Source: Bacteroidota bacterium (GTDB lineage Bacteria > Bacteroidota > Ignavibacteria > Tepidaquicellales > Tepidaquicellaceae). Taken from it: a stretch of DNA of 44,521 bases. The DNA lies in contig JAFDZO010000035.1 in NCBI GenBank assembly GCA_018266845.1, positions 1 through 44,521 on the forward strand. The letters are read 5' to 3'. The position numbers and the translations under genes are program-made. The notes under the pieces were generated by a model, which saw only the letters and a program-made list of their open reading frames with translations, had not been told where the DNA came from and searched no databases. This document shows positions 24,726 to 33,884 of this stretch, piece by piece; position 1 is the stretch's first letter; every line of letters begins with the position of its first letter.

Positions 24726-26225
24726 TTATTTTATGTATGCCATTCGCTTTAAATCGGTAAAACCATTTGCTGTTAATTTATAGAGGTAAACTCCCGAACT
24801 CAAATTATCCGGTTTCCATTTTATAAAATAGTAACCGGCAGTCATATTTTTATCAATTAAGTTTTCCACTAAATTTCCTTTTACATCATAAATTTCTAAA
24901 GCCACTTTGGAATCTGATTTTAAACTGAATCTTATTTCTGTTTCTGGATTAAATGGATTTGGAAAATTTTGATGAAGTTTAAAATATTCCGGCACTTGCG
25001 ATGAAAGTTGGTTTACATTTATTGAAGAAATATTTTCCCTAAATAGAAGTAAATCGCTGCCGCCAGATGTATTGCTTCTTCTATGAACGACGTAAATATC
25101 CGGCAGGGTATCATTGTTGAAAAAATCAATTTTCATTCCCAATCCTTCTGCAAAAACAGAGGGAGGAAATACCTTACTTGTAACTTCGGAAAAAACTCCG
25201 CCCCCTTGATTTACAAAAGCTTTTACGGGTCTGTTCACAAAAACATTCGATGTTATCAAGTCCGGCTTTCCGTCAAAGTTAAAATCAAGAAAAAGCCCTT
25301 CCATAGTATGTTCATTATCGAAAGGAATATTTGAACCTGTAACATCGGTAAAAATACCGCTTCCATTGTTTAACAAAAGCCTGTCTTGCGGATTTCTTCC
25401 GGCAATAAAACTTACGTTAGCAAAGAAAATATCTAAATCACCATCTGAATCAACATCGGATAGCGTAACCTTTCTTGTCTCTTCATTACCATAAACAGGA
25501 AGCCTTAACGTAGTTTCATCCGCAAAATACCCGCTTCCATTATTAATGAAAATTTTGTTTCCGTCCTCGCATCCGAAAATCAAATCTAAATCCCCATCTC
25601 TGTCAATATCAGCAGCTTTTATATCCTGAGGTACCATCAGTACGGAAGGGAGTCTTGTAGTATCGCTTCTGAAAGTTGCATTGCCATTATTGATAAGAAC
25701 TTTGGTAATACCGGGAGGAGATGGATTGCCTGCCTGGTTTGAGCCGAAAATTAAATCAGGGTAGTTATCATTGTTAAGGTCTATTGTTATTACAGCGTTC
25801 GAAATGAAATTAGGTATTCTGTTGTTAGCATTATCGAAGTAACCGTCTCCTCTATTCAAATAAAATTCATGCACTGCATTATCTTCACTTGCAAATAATA
25901 TATCAATATCTCCATCGCGGTCAAAATCGGAAACAACAATATCTTCACTGTCATATGAGAATTGAGGTATTCTCCACGACTCATCAACAAACATTCCGTT
26001 TCCCTGATTGATTAATATCTTGTTTTGAGCATACTCCCTTGCTATGATAATATCCTTGTCGCCATCGTTATCTATATCGGCAGATTCAACGTCCATACCC
26101 GGACCGCTTACCGTGGATATGGGAAGATTTGTTGAAGTAACATTTTTGTATAAGTATTGAGCATTGATTTTAGAAGACACCAAAAGGATGAGGGAAGCGG
26201 AAAGCAGTAATGAAAAATTTTTCAT
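24726..26225 (-). CDS. T9SS-secreted FG-GAP/VCBS-repeat protein
   Basis: 499 residues. The signal peptide runs MKNFSLLLSASLILLVSSKINAQ. The body is a seven-bladed-type propeller with at least six Ca-binding loops of the D-x-D-x-D-G-D-x-D kind (ESADIDNDGDKDIIIA, VVSDFDRDGDIDILFA, IDLNNDNYPDLIFG, KAADIDRDGDLDLIFG, TLSDVDSDGDLDIFFA, FNFDGKPDLIT). From about residue 415 there is a T9SS sorting domain (LHQNFPNPFNPETEIRFSL ... SSGVYLYKLTANG ... KRMAYIK). Integrin-like propellers of this kind usually bind other proteins or glycans at the cell surface. The ligand is unknown. It is the last of a run of minus-strand surface genes. Confidence 0.93.
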   Translation of the reverse strand: MKNFSLLLSASLILLVSSKINAQYLYKNVTSTNLPISTVSGPGMDVESADIDNDGDKDIIIAREYAQNKILINQGNGMFVDESWRIPQFSYDSEDIVVSDFDRDGDIDILFASEDNAVHEFYLNRGDGYFDNANNRIPNFISNAVITIDLNNDNYPDLIFGSNQAGNPSPPGITKVLINNGNATFRSDTTRLPSVLMVPQDIKAADIDRDGDLDLIFGCEDGNKIFINNGSGYFADETTLRLPVYGNEETRKVTLSDVDSDGDLDIFFANVSFIAGRNPQDRLLLNNGSGIFTDVTGSNIPFDNEHTMEGLFLDFNFDGKPDLITSNVFVNRPVKAFVNQGGGVFSEVTSKVFPPSVFAEGLGMKIDFFNNDTLPDIYVVHRRSNTSGGSDLLLFRENISSINVNQLSSQVPEYFKLHQNFPNPFNPETEIRFSLKSDSKVALEIYDVKGNLVENLIDKNMTAGYYFIKWKPDNLSSGVYLYKLTANGFTDLKRMAYIK

Positions 26226-26274
26226 AATTTTTTCATTACCTACGAAAAATGGAGATGAAAGGTTTCAATATCCC

Positions 26275-26301
26275 CCCTGTTTTTAAGAGTATCAAACAGG
26301 G
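26275..26301 (-). terminator. Candidate terminator after the beta-helix protein gene
   Basis: CCCTGTTT (26275-26282) pairs with AAACAGGG (26294-26301), 25 bases past the stop at 26326. No long T-run follows on the minus strand, so the call is tentative. Confidence 0.45.
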
Positions 26302-26325
26302 AGAGATGAATTTTAGAAATGAAAA

Positions 26326-27786
26326 TTATTTTATAAGTATCATCGCTCTTGTCTGAACGCGGTCTGCATAGTTCAGCGTATAAAAATATACTCCGCTGGT
26401 AAGCGTATATTTTCCTGCGTCGAAATTAACTGCGTAAGCCCCCTCATTCTTGACCTCATTTAGAATCACGGCAATTTCTTTTCCCAGAGAGTTGTAAATC
26501 TTCAGGCTGACAAATCCGGCTTGCGGGATTTCAAAGTTTATTAAAGTTGAAGGATTGAATGGATTGGGGTAGTTTTGCTTTAACTCAAAGTTTGCAGGTG
26601 CAGTCGCAAGGTTATGAATTCCAACAACGGAAGCTGCGATTAATTTGCTAAGCGGACCTCCGTAGGCGCCCATATCATTTCTTGTAGTTCCTTTCGCAGG
26701 GAAAAGAGCCAAACCCGGTGTCGAGCCTTGCGGGTCATTATAGTTGGCGGCGGGATTTCCTTTATCAATACAGGGGGAAGAAGCTGAAAGTAAGTAGTTA
26801 GTTGAATCAAATTGCGGATTTAAGGTATCGTTTCCTGTTCCGGCAAAACCATTTTGAACACAAGAATAAGTAACAGTGGCTGTACCTGAAAATATATCTG
26901 AAATTTGTTTTAACCCGGCTGATGATACGTTTGCAGTGTTTCCCCACACTATATTGTTTAATATTGTAGTAGGAACCTGATAAACCAAAATGCCTCCGCC
27001 TTGTCCGGCTGCGCTGCCGCCTCCACCAAAGGAAGAATTGTTAATAATTGTATTGTTTTCAATAACACAAACATTAGTTGTATTTCCGTTAGTCCAAACT
27101 CCGCCTCCGCCATATGTAGGAGCGCCTGCAACCGCTTGATATACTTTATTATTAAAAATTACGCAATTTTTTAGCACCGAGTTGCTGTAATTAAATACAA
27201 CTCCTCCTCCATACATACCTTCATTGTTAAAAATTATATTGTTTAGAATCTTTGCCCTTCCATCACCCATACGAATTCCTCCTCCTCCGGTACTTGAGAT
27301 TCCGGCAGGTCTTCTGATTGCCTTATTGTCACTTATAATATTAAACTGTACAGTAGCTTTAGTATATTGCATTAATATTCCTCCTCCTTCGCAATACCTT
27401 CCTGCTCCATGTTCATCCTGCCATAGTGTTCCGGTTCCGGCGGTCAAAGTAAATCCCTGAAGAACAGCAATCGAATCGTCGTTATTTGAAACAATTCTAA
27501 CACAGCTTGCGGAATCGGTATTTGCCGGTGTGCTGCCGTTAATAATCGTGGATGAAATAATTGATACGTTTTGAGTCTGGTAAAAGGTTGAGGTTACAAT
27601 AATATTTTTTCCTTTGAGGTGAATGTTCTCGAAATACGTGCCAGGTTGAACGAGCACAGTATCACCATAAACGGCAGCATTTATTGCCGCCTGTATAGTT
27701 GAGTATTGTGAGGGAACATTTTTTATTGCAGCATTCAGAGAGGGGATGAGGGCTGCAAGGAAAATTATCAGTAGTATTTTTTTCAT
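26326..27786 (-). CDS. T9SS-secreted parallel beta-helix (pectin-lyase-fold) protein
   Basis: 486 residues. Signal peptide MKKILLIIFLAALIPSLNAA. It then has the start block of right-handed beta-helix proteins, NVPSQYSTIQAAINAAVYGD, followed by TVLVQPGTYFENIHLKGKNI, and repeated coils rich in NNI/NNT and GGG (IRMGDGRAKILNNIIFNNEG, NVCVIENNTIINNSSFGGGG, TILNNIVWGNTA). The coils end around SSPCIDKGNPAANYNDPQG, a common end marker for this group. From residue ~400 comes a T9SS sorting domain (LKQNYPNPFNPSTLINFEIP ... TSGVYFYTLN ... RAMILIK). Folds of this kind bind or cleave polysaccharides, but no catalytic residues were identified. The gene begins 17 bases after an ECF-like sigma gene, so the two are probably co-transcribed. 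Confidence 0.92.
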   Translation of the reverse strand: MKKILLIIFLAALIPSLNAAIKNVPSQYSTIQAAINAAVYGDTVLVQPGTYFENIHLKGKNIIVTSTFYQTQNVSIISSTIINGSTPANTDSASCVRIVSNNDDSIAVLQGFTLTAGTGTLWQDEHGAGRYCEGGGILMQYTKATVQFNIISDNKAIRRPAGISSTGGGGIRMGDGRAKILNNIIFNNEGMYGGGVVFNYSNSVLKNCVIFNNKVYQAVAGAPTYGGGGVWTNGNTTNVCVIENNTIINNSSFGGGGSAAGQGGGILVYQVPTTILNNIVWGNTANVSSAGLKQISDIFSGTATVTYSCVQNGFAGTGNDTLNPQFDSTNYLLSASSPCIDKGNPAANYNDPQGSTPGLALFPAKGTTRNDMGAYGGPLSKLIAASVVGIHNLATAPANFELKQNYPNPFNPSTLINFEIPQAGFVSLKIYNSLGKEIAVILNEVKNEGAYAVNFDAGKYTLTSGVYFYTLNYADRVQTRAMILIK

Positions 27787-27803
27787 TAACTAGTTTTGAT
27801 TTT

Positions 27804-28697
27804 TTAATTTACGGTAAAGATGTTATTGAACTTATCACTTTTTAGTATTTCACGGAGTGATTCTACAAAATCTGGGGATTGCTGATATGGGTGTGTCCTG
27901 AAAACCTGACTGCATTCATTATCTAAAATGTCAGATAGGACTTCTGTTCTTTCACCTGCGATTTTATCCATTTTGAAATAAGCTCCTCTTGTGAATCTTA
28001 GGTTATTGGGGTTTACGTAGCCAACGTTTATGAGAAATTTTGTTTTCTTTGAACATCGGCAGGGGTTTTCTTTATTGACAAGACCGCATTTATTAAACAT
28101 GAAGCTGTGAAGGTCTTTCCTTGCGCGCGAAAGTTTTTGGCGAAAATTATCTTTTGAAATTTCCATTATTTCGCTTCCAATAGTATCAGATACACCGAGA
28201 AGACTTCCTAACGTATAAACTAAGCGCTGCTCTCTATCTAAGCAAAGGAGCATTCCAAACATACAGGAAATTTTTACTTCTTCTACAAGAATTTTCGAAT
28301 CAACCGAGTAATTTGAGTTGTCAGGAAAATCACCATCAGGGCAATTGTCTATACTTTGGGCGTATTTCACAAAATTATCTGCGTGATTAACCTCACCTAA
28401 ACTTTTTCTGATGTTCAAGACATGGTTGACCACAATTCTGTAAGCCCATGTTCTAAAACTGCTTCTGCCTTCAAAACTTGAGAGCTTTGTAATAATTTTA
28501 ATGAGAACTTCCTGTGTAACATCTTTTGCCTCATCCGGGTAAAAGACCATTCGTAAAGCTATATTGTAAATATAGTCTTGGTGCTTTTTTACGAGCTTTT
28601 CTAAAGAATCTTTGTTTCCTTTGACTGCTTCGGCGACAAGTTCTGCATCCGAACTATCACCATTGTATTTGTCAGAAAGAATGTTTTGCGAAATCAT
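27804..28697 (-). CDS. ECF-like RNA polymerase sigma factor with cysteine motif and C-terminal extension
   Basis: 297 residues, longer than usual ECF sigma factors (~180-200). Region 2 spans about 18-95: LVKKHQDYIYNIALRMV, YPDEAKDVTQEVLIKIITKL and FRTWAYRIVVNHVLN. Region 4 is around 150-200: LCLDREQRLVYTLGSLLG, GSEIMEISKDNFRQKLSRAR, which should bind the -35 element. Then comes NKCGLVNKENPCRCSKKTK (about 205-223) with three cysteines, and a C-terminal part of about 75 residues ending ECSQVFRTHPYQQSPDFVE, continuing to LKSDKFNNIF. The cysteines could sense redox or metal. No separate anti-sigma gene is visible, so control may be built in. It sits directly upstream of a T9SS beta-helix gene. 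Confidence 0.85.
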   Translation of the reverse strand: MISQNILSDKYNGDSSDAELVAEAVKGNKDSLEKLVKKHQDYIYNIALRMVFYPDEAKDVTQEVLIKIITKLSSFEGRSSFRTWAYRIVVNHVLNIRKSLGEVNHADNFVKYAQSIDNCPDGDFPDNSNYSVDSKILVEEVKISCMFGMLLCLDREQRLVYTLGSLLGVSDTIGSEIMEISKDNFRQKLSRARKDLHSFMFNKCGLVNKENPCRCSKKTKFLINVGYVNPNNLRFTRGAYFKMDKIAGERTEVLSDILDNECSQVFRTHPYQQSPDFVESLREILKSDKFNNIFTVN

Positions 28698-28892
28698 ATT
28701 TTATTAGACAGTAAAATTTTAAAAGTGTGACAAATTATTTTTGGTTAGCTTTTTAAGCTCTCAAATGTTGTTTTTATAAAAAAAGTAGTTTTTTAATCAC
28801 ATAATATGATACTGAAAAATTGTCTTTTATAAAGTTAATGTATTTAACTTTGATAGAAAAGAATATTGGAGGTTAATGTGAGGAAATAGAGG

Positions 28893-28928
28893 CTACTACA
28901 AGACCTGTATAACAAGGTCTTGTAGTAG
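28893..28928 (-). terminator. Strong hairpin after the 28952-32008 gene
   Basis: CTACTACAAGACC (28893-28905) and GGTCTTGTAGTAG (28916-28928) form a perfect 13-base stem with a 10-base loop. It lies 23 bases past the stop at 28952. No T-run follows, but the position suits a terminator or a 3'-end stabiliser. Confidence 0.55.
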
Positions 28929-28951
28929 AAAGGATTTTGTATCAGGTAATG

Positions 28952-31900
28952 TTATTTTACAACCTGCATCTTCTTTGTATCCGAGAATAAAACTCCCGAA
29001 TTATCGTAAATAACAATTCTGTAGAAATAAACTCCACTTGAGAGGGAAGAAGCGTTGAATTTTACCGAATAAAACCCTGCCGGTTTAAATTCATTTACTA
29101 TATTCGTTACCTCTTTGCCAAGTATGTTGTAAACTTTCAATTCGACTTTGCTGTCTTTTGATACCTGATAGTTAATGATTGTTTCAGGGTTAAATGGATT
29201 AGGATAATTTTGTAAAAGCATAGCAGAAACCGGCACTCCGATTGTAACCTCGTTGTTTAGATTATAATAAGTGAAGTTTCCGTTGAAATCCATTTGCTTT
29301 AATCTATATTGGTATCTTCCGGTTTGTAAATTATTATCTGAATAAGTATAAGTATGCTTTAAGCTGCTTGTACCATTTCCTCTCACAAAACCAATATTTA
29401 TCCAGTCTTCATTAGAGGATTTTCTTTCAATGTTATACCCTTCATTATTTTCTTCCTGTTCGGTAGCCCATGTTAACTTTACATTATTGTTAACAATTTG
29501 AGAACTAAAGGACGATAGCTCTACAGGAAGCAGCGGGTCGCTTGCGCGGATTGTATAAATTCCCCTGCCATGCGTGCCAAAAGCAAGTATGCTGTCTGTC
29601 TGTCTGAAACGGACCATACTGACAACAACATTTTGGTCGTTGAAAGTTTGCTGAGTCCATGTTGTGCCCAAATCAGCCGAGTTACAATAATACAATCCTG
29701 TGCTGGTTCCTAAGAAATACATCCTCGAATCTGTGTTTACAATTGCGCAGCTTCTTATGGAGGGACCGCTTGCAGTGTTTAAATTTCCGCCGACGTTAGT
29801 CCAGCTTGTTCCGCTGTTTGTAGAGTACCAGACCCTGTTTACATTGTAGTTACTGAAGGTAAGCATTACGTTAGCGGAGTTAAACGGGTCAACAGATATT
29901 GAACTGACATATCCCGATGGAAATGAACCTGAAGTAATATTTGTAACTGTAGGGGTTGCGCCTGTGCTTGCATTATCAATTCTTCTCACCTGTCCGTTGC
30001 TTGTTCCGTAATATACTACGTCAGAGTTATTAGTCTTTGAAACTCCAATAGCGCTTACGCGATTACCTGCTCCTAAACTTAACTGCGAAGTTGTAAGGTA
30101 TGTCCATGAAGTAGAAGGTGTGCCTGACTTTACGTTGTCATTTCTCCATATTCCTGTAGTCGAAGATGAACTGCCTGCGCCATAGTATAAATAAGTGGAG
30201 TTGTTTGGGTCAAGCTCAAATGGGTTTACAAATTGTTGATTGAGACCTGTTCCCGGATGAAACAATTCTATAAAAGTAAAATCTCTTTCGTAACTTCTTA
30301 TTCTTCCGTTTTGTGTTGAATAGTACATTCTGTTATCAGCCGTTGGAGCAATAGCTGTAAATGTTCCGTCTCCGCCTTCAGGGCTCATAGTCCAGCCCGG
30401 AAATCCTGTAGCATTTAATACTTGGTTTCCGTTGTCCTGCGCTCCGCCAACGATTAGATTACTGCCAGCTTCAGGAGCTATTGCTACTGTATAAAGCTGC
30501 GTTACATTATAGCCGTTATTTAATGCAGACCATGTTACGGGTGTACCTCCGCCTGTTGTATTATACATATTAGAAGAATAAGATATTCCGCCGTCATGTC
30601 CGCTGTAACCAAGCGAATCACTAATCGGGTGAAATACAAATGAATGATTATCGGGATGGTGGTTTGCATATTGTGAAATATCGTTTGATGTAGCGTATCC
30701 GCCAATCCAACCCGAAGAACCGACAAGCGTAGTGAAACCGTTCAATGACCTGTATAAATTTGTTGCGCCGACTACTACAAGGTTTGAATCTCTTGAACCA
30801 ACTGCAACTTTTAGGTTATATGAACCTTGAGTGTTTAAGCCCTGCACTGGGGCAGCAGCAGTAGGAAGATTTGAGGACAGGTCAGTCCAAACACGAGTTG
30901 AATCGTTATATTTCCATAGACTGACCCATTCGTTTGCATTTGTAGGGTCTCCAACTTTACCCGATCCCGGAGTCTGTCCGTAAACATAGATTAAGTTTCT
31001 TCTGGTAACGGTATCCACAGGAATTCCTGTTGTTCTCACCTGATTAGGATTGGGGTAGCTTGCAAGCACTAACCGTGTATAATTAGCGGGCATAAAAGAT
31101 GGATTAATTTTTGTCCAAGTTGTTCCGCCGTCCTTTGAGCGGTAAATTCCTTTGGCAGTATCTGAATTTGAACTTGAGAATGTTGCAAATACTATTCCTC
31201 TTGACGTTACTAAAACATCGGTTGCGCTATTATCTGCAAGATTGCCAAGCACAACATTCCAGGATGTTCCGCCGTTGGTACTTTTTGTAATTACATCGCA
31301 TGCAGCAGCATATAAAACATCCTGAGTATTTGTTGAAGGGTCAATAACAACATTAAAAACAAAGTTAAATTCATTCGTAAACGATTGAGGAGTACTAACG
31401 CTTGTGCTCGGAAGTAATGTCCAGCTATTTCCATTGTTTGTAGATTTATAAATTCCATCTCCGATAAAACTTGCGCCTGTAGCGCTTGCAGAGTTACCGA
31501 ATCTTTCTCCGCTTCCTGCATACCAAGTATCTTCTTTTCCGACTCTGAAATCCTGCGTAAGACAAGTTACGCTTCTTAGTTGAGATGCTCCAAAAGTATT
31601 AGTCCAGTTAGTTCCGTTATTAGTTGATTTGAAAATTCCTCCAGAAACTCCGCCGGCAATGATAGTAGTGGTGGCAGCCGAAGAGCTTCTTACATCTACG
31701 CCTAAAGCTCGTGTCCTTCCGCCCCGGTTATCGGGTCCTCTTTCTATAAGATTACTGTTATCTAGGCTAGTTAAATCTATTTTGCGTTGACGGCTTGCCC
31801 ATTCCAATTCCTTTGCCCTTATATTAGGTGGGACTTGATTTGTAACAGGGTCGCGCAGCATTTGAAACTCTTGCTCAAGTCTTTCCTGCGGGTTTTCATA

Positions 31901-32008
31901 TTCATCTTCACTTTCTTTATCGGTATTATTAATTTTCAGAAAATGATTTACAGCGAAGATACACGCTGCTAAAGCGAGAATCAAAAAAAAGTAGTGATTT
32001 TTTTTCAT
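28952..32008 (-). CDS. Large T9SS-secreted sortilin/BNR-type propeller protein
   Basis: 1018 residues. N-terminal membrane/signal segment (HYFFLILALAACIFAVNHFL), then an acidic stretch and RAKELEWASRQRKID. The block NLIERGPDNRGGRTRALGVD (about 87-106) is a common start of large VPS10/sortilin-like propellers in FCB bacteria. Many Asp-box-like turns follow (FKSTNNGTNW, YKSTNNGNSW, TKSTNGGTSW, YRSKDGGTTW, WYSTNSGTSW). The propeller ends around FGTHGRGIYTIRASD near residue 820, then a fibronectin-like domain (LPVELSSFSSQIVNNNVKLT, starting about 830) of the kind often seen before sorting domains. The T9SS domain is LLQNYPNPFNPETIINYQVS ... SSGVYFYRIVIYDNS ... KKMQVVK, with an extra loop. Surface location; ligand unknown. 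Transcribed alone from the 238-base divergent spacer. Confidence 0.92.
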   Translation of the reverse strand: MKKNHYFFLILALAACIFAVNHFLKINNTDKESEDEYENPQERLEQEFQMLRDPVTNQVPPNIRAKELEWASRQRKIDLTSLDNSNLIERGPDNRGGRTRALGVDVRSSSAATTTIIAGGVSGGIFKSTNNGTNWTNTFGASQLRSVTCLTQDFRVGKEDTWYAGSGERFGNSASATGASFIGDGIYKSTNNGNSWTLLPSTSVSTPQSFTNEFNFVFNVVIDPSTNTQDVLYAAACDVITKSTNGGTSWNVVLGNLADNSATDVLVTSRGIVFATFSSSNSDTAKGIYRSKDGGTTWTKINPSFMPANYTRLVLASYPNPNQVRTTGIPVDTVTRRNLIYVYGQTPGSGKVGDPTNANEWVSLWKYNDSTRVWTDLSSNLPTAAAPVQGLNTQGSYNLKVAVGSRDSNLVVVGATNLYRSLNGFTTLVGSSGWIGGYATSNDISQYANHHPDNHSFVFHPISDSLGYSGHDGGISYSSNMYNTTGGGTPVTWSALNNGYNVTQLYTVAIAPEAGSNLIVGGAQDNGNQVLNATGFPGWTMSPEGGDGTFTAIAPTADNRMYYSTQNGRIRSYERDFTFIELFHPGTGLNQQFVNPFELDPNNSTYLYYGAGSSSSTTGIWRNDNVKSGTPSTSWTYLTTSQLSLGAGNRVSAIGVSKTNNSDVVYYGTSNGQVRRIDNASTGATPTVTNITSGSFPSGYVSSISVDPFNSANVMLTFSNYNVNRVWYSTNSGTSWTNVGGNLNTASGPSIRSCAIVNTDSRMYFLGTSTGLYYCNSADLGTTWTQQTFNDQNVVVSMVRFRQTDSILAFGTHGRGIYTIRASDPLLPVELSSFSSQIVNNNVKLTWATEQEENNEGYNIERKSSNEDWINIGFVRGNGTSSLKHTYTYSDNNLQTGRYQYRLKQMDFNGNFTYYNLNNEVTIGVPVSAMLLQNYPNPFNPETIINYQVSKDSKVELKVYNILGKEVTNIVNEFKPAGFYSVKFNASSLSSGVYFYRIVIYDNSGVLFSDTKKMQVVK

Positions 32009-32246
32009 TGGAGTAAGTTAGTGTTTAAATTAATGCTGCTCTGAACCGGAAGTTTTTCAGAGAATTGAGATTTAGTTTGATAGGAATAATCTAAAATTTT
32101 TCCTAACAAATTCCTAACAAAATTTGCCACTTTTTTGTCTGTAAGGGAAGTCTAATGAAATATGCAGTGAAAAACTTATCTGTTTATAAACTTTAATAAA
32201 ATGAGTAAATTTAAAGTTATTGTAAAAATTTAACCTAAAGAATTAA

Positions 32247-33452
32247 ATGAAAGAAGTATATATAATAGACGGATTGAGAACTCCTATCGGTAAATACGGA
32301 GGGACATTAAAGGATACACGACCTGATGATATGATGGCATCATTAATGAAAGAGCTTGTAAAAAGAAATTTTGAATATAAAGGAATTCAGAAAGAGGAAA
32401 TTGAAGATGCAGTAATCGGGAATGCAAACGGAGCAGGAGAAGAAAACAGAAACATTGCAAGAATGTGTGTATTACTTGCTGGACTGCCTCTAACAATCGG
32501 CGGTGTTACTGTAAATAGATTGTGCGGTTCAGGGATGCAGGCATTTATTGATGCAGTGCGCGGTATAAGAAACGGAGAAGGGGAATGCTATCTTGCCGGA
32601 GGAGTGGAGTCAATGACCCGCGCGCCATTTGTTATGGCTAAGGCTACCGAGCCGTTCTCAAGGAAAGCTGAAGTGTTCGATACAACCATAGGTTGGAGGT
32701 TTACAAATCCCGCTTTAGCTAAACTGCACTATCCTTTTTCTATGGGAGAGACTGCTGAAAATGTCGCGGAAAAATATAAGATTACAAGGGAGAGACAGGA
32801 TGAGTTTGCGTATAAATCTCAGATGAAAGCAAAGGCAGCTATAGAGACGGGAAAATTTAATAATGAGATTTTACCTGTAGAAATAAAATCAAAAAAAGAT
32901 GTAGTTATATTCAACACAGATGAGTTCCCGAGATTTGATACGACAATAGAAAAGCTTGCAAAACTAAAACCTGCTTTCAGAGAAGGCGGAACAGTAACTG
33001 CGGGAAACTCCAGCGGTGTTAATGACGGAGCAAGTTTGTTACTTATAGCTTCGGAAGATTTTGTTAAGAAGCATAACTTAAAACCTAGAGCAAGATTTGT
33101 TTCAGGAGCGGTGGCAGGTGTTGACCCTTCCTGCATGGGAATCGGTCCCGTTCCGGCGACAGTCAAAGCGCTTTCGAGAGCGAATCTAAAGGTTGACGAC
33201 CTTGATTTAATCGAGCTTAATGAGGCATTTGCGGCACAGTCTCTTGCCTGCATAGACGAGCTTATGCTGGATGAAAGCAAAATCAATGTTAACGGCGGGG
33301 CAATAGCCCTTGGGCATCCGCTTGGAAGCAGCGGCTCGAGGATAGTTCTCACCCTCTTGAACGAGATGGAGAAGCGGAATAAGCGCTACGGATTGGCGAC
33401 GATGTGCATAGGCGTTGGACAAGGAATTGCTTCAATTATAGAAAGAATCTGA
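32247..33452 (+). CDS. Thiolase (acetyl-CoA acyltransferase)
   Basis: 401 residues, normal thiolase length. Catalytic residues are all present: nucleophile Cys in NRLCGSGMQAFIDAVR (near 90), His in GGAIALGHPLGSSGSR (near 356), and the second Cys in TMCIGVGQG (near 387). The segments TTIGWRFTNPAL and GETAENVAEKYKITRERQDEF resemble PcaF/PaaJ 3-oxoadipyl-CoA thiolases, but also general degradative thiolases. The reaction is cleavage or formation of a 3-oxoacyl-CoA with acetyl-CoA. No other beta-oxidation gene lies next to it, so the chain-length role is unclear. The stop codon overlaps the first two bases of an inverted repeat (33451 on). Confidence 0.92.
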   Translation: MKEVYIIDGLRTPIGKYGGTLKDTRPDDMMASLMKELVKRNFEYKGIQKEEIEDAVIGNANGAGEENRNIARMCVLLAGLPLTIGGVTVNRLCGSGMQAFIDAVRGIRNGEGECYLAGGVESMTRAPFVMAKATEPFSRKAEVFDTTIGWRFTNPALAKLHYPFSMGETAENVAEKYKITRERQDEFAYKSQMKAKAAIETGKFNNEILPVEIKSKKDVVIFNTDEFPRFDTTIEKLAKLKPAFREGGTVTAGNSSGVNDGASLLLIASEDFVKKHNLKPRARFVSGAVAGVDPSCMGIGPVPATVKALSRANLKVDDLDLIELNEAFAAQSLACIDELMLDESKINVNGGAIALGHPLGSSGSRIVLTLLNEMEKRNKRYGLATMCIGVGQGIASIIERI

Positions 33453-33484
33453 ATTCTGAATTCTGAGGTATGAGTTCTGAATTA
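33451..33484 (+). repeat. Left inverted repeat of the four-helix-bundle cassette
   Basis: GAATTCTGAATTCTGAGGTA then TGAGTTCTGAATTA. Its reverse complement matches 33875-33908 at 28 of 34 positions by hand alignment. It begins inside the thiolase stop codon. Confidence 0.8.
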
Positions 33485-33524
33485 ACTATATCAACTTTAG
33501 ACAAATCTTAAAAGATTTTTATAT

Positions 33525-33884
33525 ATGAAAGAAAGTGTTGTGGTTATAAAAAGCTTTGATTTCGCTATAAGAATCGTAAATCTTTATAAATATCTTGTTG
33601 ATAAGAAGAAAGAATATGTAATGTCTAAACAGGTATTGAGGTGTGGGACATCTATCGGCGCAAATGTAAAAGAATCCAGAGACGCTGAGTCTAAATTAGA
33701 TTTTATTCATAAATTATCAGTGGCATTAAAAGAGGTAGATGAAACTTCCTATTGGTTAGAACTTCTTTGCAAAACGGAATTTATTTCTATAGAACAATTT
33801 GAAAACTTAAATGATAATGTTGTTGAGCTCCGAAAAATAATTTCTTCTATTATACTTACAACAAGGCAAAATCTTAATTCATAA
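33525..33884 (+). CDS. Four-helix-bundle protein (S23 / 23S rRNA intervening-sequence type)
   Basis: 119 residues, soluble, all-helical by appearance. Family signatures: SFDFAIRIVNLYKYL (10-24), QVLRCGTSIGANVKESRDAESK (about 37-58, the most conserved part), FIHKLSVALKEVDETSYWLELL (about 61-82) and the last helix VVELRKIISSIILTTRQNL. This is the TIGR02436/S23-like family, first noticed in intervening sequences of 23S rRNA genes and related in fold to Avd of diversity-generating retroelements. Here it is not in an rRNA gene: it lies between a thiolase and pgsA, bounded on both sides by inverted repeats; its last bases overlap the right repeat. Molecular function is unknown. Confidence 0.9.
   Translation: MKESVVVIKSFDFAIRIVNLYKYLVDKKKEYVMSKQVLRCGTSIGANVKESRDAESKLDFIHKLSVALKEVDETSYWLELLCKTEFISIEQFENLNDNVVELRKIISSIILTTRQNLNS

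Noticed and set aside
33525-33884. Avd accessory gene of a diversity-generating retroelement
   Set aside because: The fold is similar, but no reverse transcriptase, template repeat or variable repeat pair is present in the window.
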